Origin: Bryobacterales bacterium
GTDB lineage: Bacteria; Acidobacteriota; Terriglobia; Bryobacterales; Bryobacteraceae
DNA length: 34,117 nucleotides
Assembly (NCBI GenBank): GCA_027452065.1
Contig: DAIDHC010000041.1
Location: 1-34,117 of the forward strand
Direction of reading: 5' to 3'
Both the position numbers and the translations under genes were made by a program. The notes under the pieces are model-generated. The model did not search any database. It saw only the letters and a list, made by a program, of their open reading frames with translations, and was not told the origin of the DNA. This document shows positions 18,920 through 27,117 of the stretch, piece by piece; positions within the stretch are counted from its first letter, which is position 1; the number at the start of each line of letters is the position of its first letter.

Positions 18920-20280
18920 AAACCAGCATTTTCGATATTTTTAAAATCGGCATCGGCCCCTCCAGTTCCCACACCGTCGGCCCCATGCGCGCCGCCCGCG
19001 AGTTCGTCGCCCGCCTCGACCGCGACCATCTGCTCGACGCCGCCGCCGAAGTCAAGGCCGAACTCTACGGCGCGCTCGCCCTCACCGGCCTCGGCCACGG
19101 CACCGACCGCGCTCTTCTGCTCGGCCTCGCCGGCCAGAAGCCCGACGAAGTCGAGCCTTCCCAGGTCGAGGCCATCGTCTCCGGCATCCGCTCCAGCGGC
19201 GTGCTCCCTCTGCTCGGCCGCCGCGACACTCCCTTCGTCGAAGCCCGCCAGCTCATCTTCCACCGCGACCAGGTCCTCGCCGCCCACCCCAACGGCATGC
19301 GCTTCACCGCCATCGGAACCGGCGGCGCCGTGCTCCGCTCGGAAATCTATTACTCGGTCGGAGGCGGCTTCATCGAGCGCGAAGGCGCCCGCCGCCAGAG
19401 CGCCGACGACCGTCCGCCCGTTCCTTTCCCCTTCACCAGCGCCGCCGAAATGCTCCTCATGGCCGCCGGTGCCGGCCTCCCCATCTGGCGCCTCGTTCTC
19501 GAAAACGAAATGGCCTGGCGCGCCGAAGATGAGGTGCGCGCCCACGTCGACCGCATCTGGCGGGTGATGCGTGAATGCACCCGCCGCGGCCTCGCCACCG
19601 AGGGCATCCTCCCCGGCGGCCTCAACGTCCGCCGCCGCGCTCCCCGCTTCGCCGCCCGCCTCGCCACCGAGGGCTCCTCCGATCCCCTCGCCCCCATGGA
19701 CTGGGTCAACGTCTACGCCATGGCCGTCAACGAGGAAAACGCCGCCGGCGGCCGCGTCGTCACCGCCCCCACCAACGGCGCCGCCGGCATCATCCCCGCC
19801 GTCGCCCACTATTACCAGCAGTTCATCGGCGAATTCTCCGATGAGATCATGCTCCGCTACTTCCTCACCGCCGGCGCCATCGGCATCCTCTACAAGGAGA
19901 ACGCCTCCATCTCCGGCGCCGAGGTCGGCTGCCAGGGCGAGGTCGGCGTCGCCTGCTCCATGGCCGCCGGCGGTCTCGTCGCCGCCCAGTCCGGCTCCAA
20001 CGACGAGGTCGAGCACGCCGCCGAAATCGCCATGGAGCACAACCTCGGCATGACCTGCGACCCCATCGGCGGCCTCGTCCAGATCCCCTGCATCGAGCGC
20101 AACGCCATCGGCGCCGTCAAAGCCGTCAACGCCGCCCGCATGGCCATGCGCGAAAGCGGCAGCCACAAAGTCTCCCTCGACCAGGTCATCAAGACCATGT
20201 ACCAGACCGGCCTCGACATGCAGACCCGCTACAAGGAAACTTCCCTAGCCGGCCTCGCCGTCAACGTCGTCGAGTGCTGA
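18916..20280 (+). CDS. sdaA: L-serine ammonia-lyase, iron-sulfur, single chain
   Basis: Deaminates serine to pyruvate and ammonia using a [4Fe-4S] cluster. The 454-residue single chain has the beta domain first ([10 protein letters not shown] at 14-23) and the catalytic alpha domain second. C339, C381 and C392 have the same 42 and 11 residue spacings as the three cluster cysteines of the Legionella enzyme. The protein also ends in a cysteine (C454), as does the Legionella enzyme, in which the terminal Cys inserts into the active site as an extra iron ligand. Other motifs are [14 protein letters not shown] and [16 protein letters not shown]. The GTG start overlaps the tdh stop, so the two are co-translated and probably degrade threonine and serine together. 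Confidence 0.96.
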   Translation: MKTSIFDIFKIGIGPSSSHTVGPMRAAREFVARLDRDHLLDAAAEVKAELYGALALTGLGHGTDRALLLGLAGQKPDEVEPSQVEAIVSGIRSSGVLPLLGRRDTPFVEARQLIFHRDQVLAAHPNGMRFTAIGTGGAVLRSEIYYSVGGGFIEREGARRQSADDRPPVPFPFTSAAEMLLMAAGAGLPIWRLVLENEMAWRAEDEVRAHVDRIWRVMRECTRRGLATEGILPGGLNVRRRAPRFAARLATEGSSDPLAPMDWVNVYAMAVNEENAAGGRVVTAPTNGAAGIIPAVAHYYQQFIGEFSDEIMLRYFLTAGAIGILYKENASISGAEVGCQGEVGVACSMAAGGLVAAQSGSNDEVEHAAEIAMEHNLGMTCDPIGGLVQIPCIERNAIGAVKAVNAARMAMRESGSHKVSLDQVIKTMYQTGLDMQTRYKETSLAGLAVNVVEC

Positions 20281-20286
20281 CAAGGG

Positions 20287-20529
20287 CTATTTCTCGAACT
20301 TGTAGCTCTCCTGCACCTCGCCAATCGCCTCTTTGGTGAGTTGCACCGCCTTCACCCGGTGCCCGCCAAAATCATGCGCCCCATGCTCGAGATGGCCCAG
20401 CGCATTGCCCAGCGCCCGCTCCGCCGCCACCATCTCCGGATGCCTCTCAAACGTGTAAGCCCGCGTGCCGAAACCCAGCGCAAACCCCGCCACGATCGCC
20501 GCGCAAGTCAAAAAATGTGACTTTCTCAT
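20287..20529 (-). CDS. small secreted helical protein with DFGGHR motif
   Basis: An 80-residue protein. Residues 1-24 form a signal peptide (MRKSHFLTCAAIVAGFALGF), followed by a helical charged domain with RHPEM, ALGNALGHLEHGAHDFGGH and AVQLTKEAIGEV. The pattern of two helices around an AHDFGGHR turn resembles small periplasmic proteins annotated as hypothetical in proteobacteria and acidobacteria; no function is known to me. The paired histidines could bind metal or haem, but that is speculation. It ends six bases from the sdaA stop (convergent). The ATG at 20529 directly precedes the leader. Confidence 0.75.
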   Translation of the reverse strand: MRKSHFLTCAAIVAGFALGFGTRAYTFERHPEMVAAERALGNALGHLEHGAHDFGGHRVKAVQLTKEAIGEVQESYKFEK

Positions 20530-20663
20530 GTCGTTCCACTTCCTCCCAGTCTCCCGATTCTAAGGCTTCAATTGCCGCTCCCGCAACGCTCCTTCGCACC
20601 CCGGCCCCGCATGCCCTCAGCCGTTGGCGCCGCGCCGCTTCCTGCTCGCGAAGACGCTGCCGG

Positions 20664-21662
20664 CTACGGAGTCCACAGAAAGCCGTGGAAATTGCCGCTG
20701 AGATCCTCGTACCAGCCCGACACCACTCCAGCGTTGTTAATGTTACTGGGACTCGTTCTGATCGAATCGGGATGAACGATAAGAAAGCTTGTTCCGTCCA
20801 GGCGGCGAATGAAGCCCACGCGCGTCCCATCGTTGTGCTGCGCGAAGCCCGTGACCGTAGCCCGCGAATTCACCGAGACCGGCCAGGCAACCGTTGGCCG
20901 CTTTGTGGTGATTACGAAGTACGAGAAATTGCCGGAGGGATCGCGCAGGAAGGGGCCGCAGGAATACAAAATTTGTGCGCAGCCGGTAATGTAGCCGGAG
21001 TCGCTGATGGCCGACGGTTGCGTGTTGTAGTCGCCGCGGAGCGGCGTCCTGAAGGAAGTTACGGTCCCATCGCGGTCGCGGACGTAGCCGTACCAAAGGC
21101 CGTTGCGGTACGTATAAACGGAGCCGAGGATGGTTCCGACAGAGTTGATGCCGACTACACCACCCAGCTTCAGCGTGCGGATCTCGCCCATAGGACCGCG
21201 CTCGTAGCTGTAGTTATAGCCGGCGTTGCCAACGATGGTGCCGGCGGCATTGATCCCGAGCCCAAAACTACCCGGGCCGGCGGCCGGATCGTCGAAGAAC
21301 GTCATTTGTCCGTCTGGGGTGCGGACGAAACTGTGCTCGTTGCCGCTATTGTCTTCATACCCGCCGGCGATGACTCCGGCGGGGTTAATCGCCATAGGCC
21401 ACACTTGCATCGTGCCGGGCACATCGATGGTCGAGAAGTTCCCGCTGGCATCCCGGACAAAGCCATAAATATGACCGCCTTGATTTATCGGCAGCGTGTT
21501 CAGCGTATACGTACCTATCGTGATGCCGGCATCGTTCGTCGCCCCGGCCCAGGTCCAGACCGCGCCTGGGTAGTCGATTGTCGTGAAGCTTTGAGCATAG
21601 GACGCAGTGGCTGCTCCGGCAAGCAGCGTCAGCGTCAACAAAGGAAAAATTCGCAAGGGCAT
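20664..21662 (-). CDS. secreted HAF-repeat protein
   Basis: A 332-residue exported protein. The signal peptide is residues 1-24 (MPLRIFPLLTLTLLAGAATA, SYAQ). The rest is about seven to eight repeats of the HAF type, each of the form aiN..G.I.G.y.d..G..hgFvr..dG.fttid, for example GGYEDNSGNEHSFVR, GWYEDLSGNFHGFLWTP and GFIRRLDG. This probably folds as a beta-propeller-like domain; the function of such extracellular repeat proteins is unknown. The frame continues upstream of 21662, but that ATG begins the leader. Base composition differs from its neighbours: lower GC and nearly balanced C and G, in a region where the plus strand is otherwise strongly C-rich. Recent acquisition or different selection would explain this. 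Confidence 0.85.
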   Translation of the reverse strand: MPLRIFPLLTLTLLAGAATASYAQSFTTIDYPGAVWTWAGATNDAGITIGTYTLNTLPINQGGHIYGFVRDASGNFSTIDVPGTMQVWPMAINPAGVIAGGYEDNSGNEHSFVRTPDGQMTFFDDPAAGPGSFGLGINAAGTIVGNAGYNYSYERGPMGEIRTLKLGGVVGINSVGTILGSVYTYRNGLWYGYVRDRDGTVTSFRTPLRGDYNTQPSAISDSGYITGCAQILYSCGPFLRDPSGNFSYFVITTKRPTVAWPVSVNSRATVTGFAQHNDGTRVGFIRRLDGTSFLIVHPDSIRTSPSNINNAGVVSGWYEDLSGNFHGFLWTP

Positions 21663-21911
21663 GACAGCCTCCGGAATGAGTTCATCGTCGCGGCGCGGCT
21701 CGCGCGCCGCCGTCGGCAAGTATATTCTTTCCCCCAATCGAGCCGCTCGATCTCATCTGACTTCTCCGCCGCCGCGTCCCACCCTCCCGCACTCTGCTGG
21801 TAGCGCTGTTGGTATCACCGTTGGAAGCAAGCGCGACTCCCGCCCCACGGCTCCCGCCTCCGCGGCTCCCCCCCGCGGCACCCGCCCGTCCGGCGTTAAG
21901 ATGTCCAGTGC

Positions 21912-22688
21912 ATGCCAAAAAATATTCTTGATCTCTCCGGCCGCGTCGCCGTTGTCTGCGGAGGAACCTCCGGCCTCGGCCGCGCCATCGCCATCGGCCT
22001 CGCCCGCGCCGGCGCCGATGTCGTCGCCTCCGGACGCCGCGCCGAGCAGGTTGAGGAAGTCGCCGGCGCCATCGAAGCCGAAGGCCGCCGCTCCCTCCGC
22101 GCCACCTTTGACATTCTCAACCGCGAATCGGTCGACCAGCTTCGCGACGCCGTCTTGAAAGAGTTCGGCGCCGTCGATATCCTCGTCAACGCCGCCGGCC
22201 GCACCTTCCGCAAGCCGACTCAGGACATCGCCGAAGCCGAGTGGAACCTGCTCATGGACACCAACCTCACCGGCATGCTCCGCGCCTGCCAGTCCTTCTA
22301 TGAGCCGCTCAAGGCCAACCAGCGCGGCCGCATCATCAACATCGCCTCGCTCAGCTCCTACCTCGGCCTGTTCGAAGTCACCGCCTACGCCGCTTCCAAA
22401 GCCGCCGTGCTCTCCCTCACCCGCAGCCTCGCCGTCGAGTGGTCCCGCGCCGGCATCAACGTCAACGCCATCGCGCCGGGCGTCTTCCGCACCGCTCTGA
22501 ATTCCAAGCTGCTGGACGGCACCGACCGCGGCCGCGAGTTTCTGCTGCGCACACCGATGAAGCGTTTCGGCCAGGCCGAGGAACTGGTGGGCGCGGCGGT
22601 GCTGCTGGCCTCCGACGGCGCCAGCTTCATCACCGGCCAGTGCATTGGTGTGGATGGAGGCTTCCTCGCCTCCGGCGTGAACTGCTAA
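21912..22688 (+). CDS. short-chain dehydrogenase/reductase
   Basis: A 258-residue classical SDR. The cofactor motif GGTSGLGRAIA is near 17-27, NAAG near 95, the catalytic serine in NIASLSS, and the Y159-x3-K163 pair in YAASK; the C-terminal part (VDGGFLASG) is typical. It resembles gluconate 5-dehydrogenase and 2-deoxy-gluconate dehydrogenase members, but the substrate cannot be fixed. ASGRR after the second strand suggests NADP(H) preference. The 249-base stretch before it, divergent from the HAF gene, holds no gene. A strong hairpin begins immediately after the stop. Confidence 0.9.
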   Translation: MPKNILDLSGRVAVVCGGTSGLGRAIAIGLARAGADVVASGRRAEQVEEVAGAIEAEGRRSLRATFDILNRESVDQLRDAVLKEFGAVDILVNAAGRTFRKPTQDIAEAEWNLLMDTNLTGMLRACQSFYEPLKANQRGRIINIASLSSYLGLFEVTAYAASKAAVLSLTRSLAVEWSRAGINVNAIAPGVFRTALNSKLLDGTDRGREFLLRTPMKRFGQAEELVGAAVLLASDGASFITGQCIGVDGGFLASGVNC

Positions 22689-22746
22689 GCGCACAGCGCG
22701 GGGCGCTCAATGGGACCGTACCCCCGCGCCCCGCTGCGTTGTGCGC
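22689..22746 (+). terminator. GC-rich hairpin after the SDR stop
   Basis: GCGCACA (22689-22695) and CGGGGCGC (22699-22706) pair with GCGCCCCG (22726-22733) and TGTGCGC (22740-22746), giving 15 base pairs around a small internal loop. There is no T-run on the plus strand, so it is not a classical intrinsic terminator; it may stabilise or end the SDR transcript. The first arm shares 15 bases with the sequence after the YeiH gene. Confidence 0.45.
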
Positions 22747-22776
22747 GCTCTGAAGTGCTAACCGGCGCCGCACGGC

Positions 22777-22835
22777 AAAAAAAAACCGCCGCCCGCGCCT
22801 CCCCAGCAGTTCGTTCCCGGGGCGGCGCGGGCGGC
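22777..22835 (-). terminator. intrinsic terminator of the gmd-fcl transcript
   Basis: Read on the minus strand, a 12-base-pair GC stem (22788-22799 with 22824-22835), extended by an inner CCCC/GGGG stem (22801-22804 with 22819-22822), is followed by nine T residues (22785-22777). It starts 23 bases after the fcl stop, which makes it a textbook rho-independent terminator. Confidence 0.85.
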
Positions 22836-22858
22836 AGTTCGGTTCGCTGACCGGACGC

Positions 22859-23821
22859 TCAGGCGCTCTGGCCGGCGAGCGCGCCCTGGCGCTCGGCCGT
22901 TTCGCTCAGATACCACTCGTAGGTCTGTGTGATGCCCTCGCGCAGCCCGATCGCCGCTTTCCAGCCCAGCCCCGAAAGCCGCGAAACGTCCATCAGCTTC
23001 CGCGGAGTCCCGTCCGGCTTCGTGCGGTCGTGTACGATTTCGGCCTTGCAGCCCACCACGTCGCGCACCAGCCGCGCCAGCTCCAGTATGCTGATGTCCT
23101 CGCCCGTGCCCACGTTCACGATGTCGCCCGAACTGTAATGCTCCATCAGGAACACCGCCGCCGAAGCCAGATCGTCCACATGCAAAAATTCGCGCCGCGG
23201 GCTTCCCGTGCCCCACAAAACCACCTCGGCCGCTCCCGCCGCCTTGGCGTCGTGAAACTTGCGGATCAGAGCCGGCATCACGTGGCTGCCCTGTAGGTCG
23301 AAGTTGTCGCCCGGCCCGTACAGATTCGTCGGCATCAGGCTGATGGCGTCGAAGCCGTACTGCTCCCGATACGCCTGGCACATGCGTATGCCCGCGATCT
23401 TGGCAATGGCATAGGCGTCGTTGGTCGGCTCCAGCGGCCCGGTAAGCAGGTGCTCTTCCTTGATCGGCTGCGGGCACATCTTCGGATAAATGCAGGACGA
23501 GCCCAGAAACTCCAGCTTCCTCACGCCGTAACGATAGGCGGCGTCCACCACCAGAGCCTCAATCAGCAGGTTGTCCCGGATGAACTCGGCCGGACGAGTG
23601 CTGTTGGCCAGAATGCCGCCCACTTTCGCGGCCGCCAGAAACACATATTCGGGCCGTGTCTCGTCGAAGAACCGGTCCACGGCCGCCTGGTTGGTCAGGT
23701 CCAGCTCCGCCCGGCTGCGGCACAGCAGGTTTGTGTAACCCTGCGCCCTCAGCCGCCGGACAATTGCCGAACCTACCAGCCCCCGATGGCCCGCGATGAA
23801 TACGGAACTCGACTTATGCAT
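22859..23821 (-). CDS. fcl: GDP-L-fucose synthase
   Basis: NADPH-dependent epimerase/reductase that converts GDP-4-keto-6-deoxymannose to GDP-L-fucose. It has 320 residues. The cofactor motif is GHRGLVGSA (11-19), with [17 protein letters not shown] (about 107-123) and the catalytic Y137-x3-K141 in [18 protein letters not shown] and [11 protein letters not shown] are also diagnostic. The ATG at 23821 overlaps the gmd stop by eight bases; a GTG at 23833 is an alternative. Gmd followed by Fcl is the standard two-gene route to GDP-fucose for polysaccharide or glycoprotein. GDP-mannose genes are not in the window. Confidence 0.95.
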   Translation of the reverse strand: MHKSSSVFIAGHRGLVGSAIVRRLRAQGYTNLLCRSRAELDLTNQAAVDRFFDETRPEYVFLAAAKVGGILANSTRPAEFIRDNLLIEALVVDAAYRYGVRKLEFLGSSCIYPKMCPQPIKEEHLLTGPLEPTNDAYAIAKIAGIRMCQAYREQYGFDAISLMPTNLYGPGDNFDLQGSHVMPALIRKFHDAKAAGAAEVVLWGTGSPRREFLHVDDLASAAVFLMEHYSSGDIVNVGTGEDISILELARLVRDVVGCKAEIVHDRTKPDGTPRKLMDVSRLSGLGWKAAIGLREGITQTYEWYLSETAERQGALAGQSA

Positions 23822-24857
23822 ACGCCGCGCCACGTACGGCGACGCTGTGGCCGGCGTCGCGGAGCGTGCATTCCTGCTTGGCCTGCTCGAAGTCGTGCTC
23901 CACCATCATCGCCACCAGCTCCCGGAAGCTCACCCTCGGTTTCCAGCCCAGCTCCCGCTCGGCCTTCGACGGATCGCCCTGCAGAAAATCAACCTCCGCC
24001 GGACGCAGGTACCGCGAGTCGATCTTCACCACCTTCTCCCAGTCCACGTCGAGCTGGCTCGCCGCTTCCTCGAGAAACTCCCGCACCGAATAAGACTCGC
24101 CCGTCGCCACCACGTAGTCGTCTGCCTTGTCGCTCTGCAGCATCAGCCACATCGCCTCGATGTAGTCGCCGGCAAATCCCCAGTCCCGCCGCGCTTCCAT
24201 GTTGCCCAGATACAGATGGTTCTGCAATCCCAGCTTGATCCGCGCCAGCGCCCGCGTAATCTTCCGCGTCACAAACGTCTCACCCCGGTGCGGTGACTCG
24301 TGATTGAACAGAATCCCGTTGCAGATGAATAGATTGTACGCTTCGCGATAGTTCACGCAATACCAGTGCGCCGCCACCTTGCTCACCGCGTACGGACTGC
24401 GCGGATGGAACGGCGTCGTCTCGCTCTGCGGCGGCGGCGCCGAGCCGAACATCTCCGACGATCCCGCCTGGTACAGCCGGATCGGCCGCCCGCTGTTGGC
24501 GTAATCCTGCACCGCCTCCAGCAGCCGCAGTGTTCCTGTGGCCACAACATCGGCCGTATATTCGGGCAGTTCGAACGACACCCGGACATGCGACTGCGCA
24601 GCGAGATTGTAAATCTCGTCCGGCTGAACCTCCTGCAATACCTTCCGTACCGAGCTGCCGTCGGTCATGTCCCCATAGTGGAGAATTAGCTTTGCCGACG
24701 GGTCATGGGTGTCCTTGTAAAGGTGGTCCACCCTGCCAGTATTGAACGAGCTGCTTCGACGGAGAAGGCCGTGTACCTCATATTGCTTTCCGATCAGAAA
24801 GCTGCTGAGGTAAGATCCATCTTGACCGGTAATGCCTGTGATTAGTGCTTTTTTCAT
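23814..24857 (-). CDS. gmd: GDP-mannose 4,6-dehydratase
   Basis: Converts GDP-D-mannose to GDP-4-keto-6-deoxy-D-mannose, the branch point to GDP-fucose, GDP-rhamnose and GDP-perosamine. It has 347 residues. The Rossmann motif [11 protein letters not shown] is at 7-17, the [10 protein letters not shown] and YGDMTDGSS segments follow, SSEMFG is near 133-138, and the catalytic Y156-x3-K160 is in [22 protein letters not shown] is family-specific. With fcl overlapping downstream the product is GDP-L-fucose. The ATG at 24857 is the first in frame. A promoter-like pair with a palindromic spacer lies about 30-55 bases upstream. Confidence 0.97.
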   Translation of the reverse strand: MKKALITGITGQDGSYLSSFLIGKQYEVHGLLRRSSSFNTGRVDHLYKDTHDPSAKLILHYGDMTDGSSVRKVLQEVQPDEIYNLAAQSHVRVSFELPEYTADVVATGTLRLLEAVQDYANSGRPIRLYQAGSSEMFGSAPPPQSETTPFHPRSPYAVSKVAAHWYCVNYREAYNLFICNGILFNHESPHRGETFVTRKITRALARIKLGLQNHLYLGNMEARRDWGFAGDYIEAMWLMLQSDKADDYVVATGESYSVREFLEEAASQLDVDWEKVVKIDSRYLRPAEVDFLQGDPSKAERELGWKPRVSFRELVAMMVEHDFEQAKQECTLRDAGHSVAVRGAAYA

Positions 24858-24884
24858 GGGTTGTTCTGCCAGGCTGACTCGTAT

Positions 24885-24913
24885 AGTCTACCCGAAGATC
24901 CTTCGGGTTACAA
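24885..24913 (-). promoter_or_regulatory. predicted gmd promoter with palindromic spacer
   Basis: On the minus strand TTGTAA (24913-24908) and TAGACT (24890-24885) are separated by exactly 17 bases, and those 17 bases form a perfect inverted repeat, CCCGAAG-GAT-CTTCGGG (24907-24891). Each hexamer matches the sigma-70 consensus at four of six positions. Transcription would start near 24878, about 20 bases before the gmd ATG. A palindrome in this place is a natural operator for a dimeric regulator; it could also be a chance hairpin. Confidence 0.45.
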
Positions 24914-24988
24914 CCTTTCCATTACCTTAAGTGTTCGAGACATTACGTACATTGCATAGCCCACTGGTACTGGAACTGCTAGGCCGCT

Positions 24989-25020
24989 AAAGAGTCCGCC
25001 GCCGCCGGCTCTTTTCTTAT
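24989..25020. terminator. candidate terminator between mqnC and gmd
   Basis: AAAGAG (24989-24994) pairs with CTCTTT (25009-25014), continued by CC/GG around a one-base bulge, with a GC-rich loop. On the plus strand TCTTAT follows; on the minus strand the stem ends in CTCTTTA. It may stop the mqnC transcript before the gmd promoter. The rest of the 277-base gap (24858-25134) is relatively AT-rich and shows no gene. Confidence 0.35.
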
Positions 25021-25134
25021 TGAAATTCGGCGGAATCGCTTTCCGTTTCCTCCGGAATTTCTCCCGCGGTTTCGCACCCTCTCGGCCCGTCTCCGCCGTC
25101 CGTGCCCGGCCGGAGGCTTTTGCATGCCAACGGT

Positions 25135-26169
25135 TTAGTTCAGGTAGTACGTACGGTACAAGGTATCCCGCTGGCGCGGTATAAATCCCGCGTCCCGGAT
25201 CAGCCGCCGCAACTCTTCTTCGCTCGCCCGGTGATGCGCGCCGGCGGCCGAAACCACGTTCTCCTCGATCATGATACTTCCCACGTCGTTGCCCCCGAAC
25301 CGCAGCCCCATCTGGCAGGTCTTCAACCCCGGCGTCACCCAGGACGACTGTATGTTCAGGATGTTATCCAGATACAGCCGCGAGATCGCCAGCGTCTTCA
25401 AATACTCCACCGCGGTCGCCTCTTCCTTCACAAAACGCCCCAGCGACGTGTTTTCCCGCTGAAACGACCACGGAATAAACGCCGTAAATCCGCCCGTTTC
25501 TTCCTGAATCTGCCGCACAATTTCAAAGTGGTTGATCCGCTGCTCATGCGTCTCCCCGCAGCCGAACATCATCGTCGCCGTCGTCCGCATCCCAAGCCCG
25601 TGCGCCGCCCGGTGCACCTCGATCCAATCCCGCGCCGACGACTTCAGCCGGCTGATCCGCCGCCTCACGTCATCGTCCAGGATCTCCGCGCCTCCTCCCG
25701 GTATCGAGTCCAGCCCCGAGTCCCGCAGCCGCGCGATCGTGTCCCGAATTGTAAGCCCGCTCACTTCCGCGATATTCACAATCTCCGGCGCCGAAAAACA
25801 GTGATTCCAGACCCGGTCTCCGAATCGCCCCTTGATCGAGCGCAGCAGATCCTCGTACCAGTCGATCTTCAACTCCGGGTGCAGACCCCCCTGCATCAGG
25901 ATCCCCGTCCCGCCCAGGTCGATCGTCTCCTGGATCTTGGCGAAAATCACCTCCTTGGGATGGATATACCCCTCGGCGTGCCCCACTGGACGGTAGAAAG
26001 CGCAAAAACTGCAGTACTCGGTGCAGAAATTCGTGTAATTGATATTCCGGTCGATGATGTAACTGGCGACACCCTCCGGGTGGAGGCGGCGCCGGACGGC
26101 GTCGGCTGCCATGCCAATACCGACCAAATCGTCACTTTCGAAGAGGTTTTGGGCTTCTTTTCGTGTCAT
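25135..26169 (-). CDS. mqnC: cyclic dehypoxanthinyl futalosine synthase (radical SAM)
   Basis: Radical SAM enzyme of the futalosine route to menaquinone; it cyclises dehypoxanthine futalosine. It has 344 residues. The cluster motif CTEYCSFC gives C49, C53 and C56, preceded by RNINYTN, which is characteristic of MqnC/MqnE. GGLHPELKIDWYEDLLR, PGGGAEILDDDVR and the C-terminal RQRDTLYRTYYLN favour MqnC over the aminofutalosine synthase MqnE. The ATG at 26169 follows the mqnA stop by 27 bases, so the two are co-transcribed. A respiratory chain that uses menaquinone fits the cytochrome and quinoprotein genes further right. Confidence 0.92.
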   Translation of the reverse strand: MTRKEAQNLFESDDLVGIGMAADAVRRRLHPEGVASYIIDRNINYTNFCTEYCSFCAFYRPVGHAEGYIHPKEVIFAKIQETIDLGGTGILMQGGLHPELKIDWYEDLLRSIKGRFGDRVWNHCFSAPEIVNIAEVSGLTIRDTIARLRDSGLDSIPGGGAEILDDDVRRRISRLKSSARDWIEVHRAAHGLGMRTTATMMFGCGETHEQRINHFEIVRQIQEETGGFTAFIPWSFQRENTSLGRFVKEEATAVEYLKTLAISRLYLDNILNIQSSWVTPGLKTCQMGLRFGGNDVGSIMIEENVVSAAGAHHRASEEELRRLIRDAGFIPRQRDTLYRTYYLN

Positions 26170-26196
26170 TTTTGAGGCGAACTTTTGGCGAACATT

Positions 26197-26988
26197 TTAC
26201 AGCGTTACGGCCGCAACTCCCTGCCCGAGCGGCGAGCCCGGCAGCGCGGCCGCATATTCCAGAAACCGCTGGAGTCCCGCCTGCTCCTCCGAACCCAGCG
26301 TAAATACAATGTTATGAGTCAGATACCGGTACGCCAGCTCGCGGCTGATGCCCCGCGCCCCGTGCTCCCGCCCGGCAATCTCCCCCAGATGCGCCGCCCC
26401 AAACCGGTACGAAGCCTCGAAATCCTCCGCCCGCACCCCCCTCGCCCCCCGTCCCGCCCACACCGCGAACACCATCGGCAGGGAGGTGAGGGCGTGCCAT
26501 TCGGCGCCGAGGTCGAGGGTGGCGTAGGGAATGGCGGCGGGGTCGATGCGGAGGGCGGGGTCGCCAATGACGAGGCAGGCGTCGTGTTCGGCAAGCATGG
26601 ACTGCCAGTCGGGGGCGTGGCGGGTGAGGACGGGGTGGGCGTCGAAGCGGCGGGCGAGGATGACGCGGGCGAGCTCAACCGAGGTTCGCGAGCTCGAGTC
26701 CGCGGCGAGGGTTTGAATGCGTTCAAAAGGAACTTTGGAAATCAATAAGATACTGCGGACTTCGCCGCGGCAGGCGATGCCTGTGCCGGGGACGGTCTCG
26801 AGCCCGTGGCGGGCCATCTCGATTACCGGGACGATGCCCACGTCGGCGCGGCCGCCGGCGAGGCGGTCGGCGCACTCGGAGGGGAGGCAGAAGGACAGAT
26901 CGAACAAGCCCTGCTGCTCGCCATGGAGCATCCCCCAGACCAGTGGGACAGTATTGAGAAAACTAACGGCGCAGACGGTAGGTTTCAC
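26197..26988 (-). CDS. mqnA: chorismate dehydratase MqnA
   Basis: First enzyme of the futalosine pathway; it dehydrates chorismate to 3-enolpyruvyl benzoate. It has 263 residues with a periplasmic-binding-protein-like fold. The N-terminus VCAVSFLNTVPLVWG carries the substrate SxLNTxP motif, followed by LPSECADRLAGGRADVGIVP and CLVIGDPAL. It lies directly upstream of mqnC. The GTG start at 26988 has no clear Shine-Dalgarno. The codon style changes abruptly inside the gene: upstream of the codon ending at about 26482 nearly every codon ends in C, and downstream nearly every codon ends in G, yet the protein sequence is continuous and normal. This coincides with the strand-composition switch of the whole window. 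Confidence 0.93.
   Translation of the reverse strand: MKPTVCAVSFLNTVPLVWGMLHGEQQGLFDLSFCLPSECADRLAGGRADVGIVPVIEMARHGLETVPGTGIACRGEVRSILLISKVPFERIQTLAADSSSRTSVELARVILARRFDAHPVLTRHAPDWQSMLAEHDACLVIGDPALRIDPAAIPYATLDLGAEWHALTSLPMVFAVWAGRGARGVRAEDFEASYRFGAAHLGEIAGREHGARGISRELAYRYLTHNIVFTLGSEEQAGLQRFLEYAAALPGSPLGQGVAAVTL
26440..26520. other. GC-skew switch point inside mqnA
   Basis: Left of about 26481 the plus strand is C-rich both in plus-strand genes (argGH, yeiH, tdh, sdaA) and in minus-strand genes (the glycosylation operon, mqnC). Right of it the plus strand is G-rich both in a plus-strand gene (the NHL protein) and in minus-strand genes (the PQQ protein, cytochrome). Read along mqnA, 11 of the 13 codons just before the point end in C and 17 of the next 19 end in G. 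A minus-to-plus change is the pattern at a replication origin. Confidence 0.75.
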
Positions 26989-27117
26989 GGGGGGAATCAG
27001 GTCTCATTCTAGCAGGCGGGGCGGGAGCAGCGGGGGGATTTCGGGCCCGGAACAAGCCGGGCGAGTTTGTGTTATGAATAAATTGTCGCGTCCCGCGTGC
27101 GTCCGGTAGAAACTCCC
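26989..27117. promoter_or_regulatory. divergent spacer between mqnA and the NHL protein gene
   Basis: This 129-base region serves two divergent genes. GCCCGG (27045-27050) and CCGGGC (27057-27062) form a six-base-pair hairpin. Just right of it is an AT-rich TGTTATGAATAAATTG (27070-27085), which could be an extended -10 (TG-T-TATGAA) for the plus-strand gene. TATGAATAA there also differs by one base from a reverse DnaA box (TGTGNATAA). No -35 was recognised and no second DnaA box was seen. Confidence 0.35.

Noticed and set aside
24858..25134. The AT-richer gap as a replication origin
   Set aside because: No match to the DnaA-box consensus was found there; its features fit a promoter and a terminator instead.
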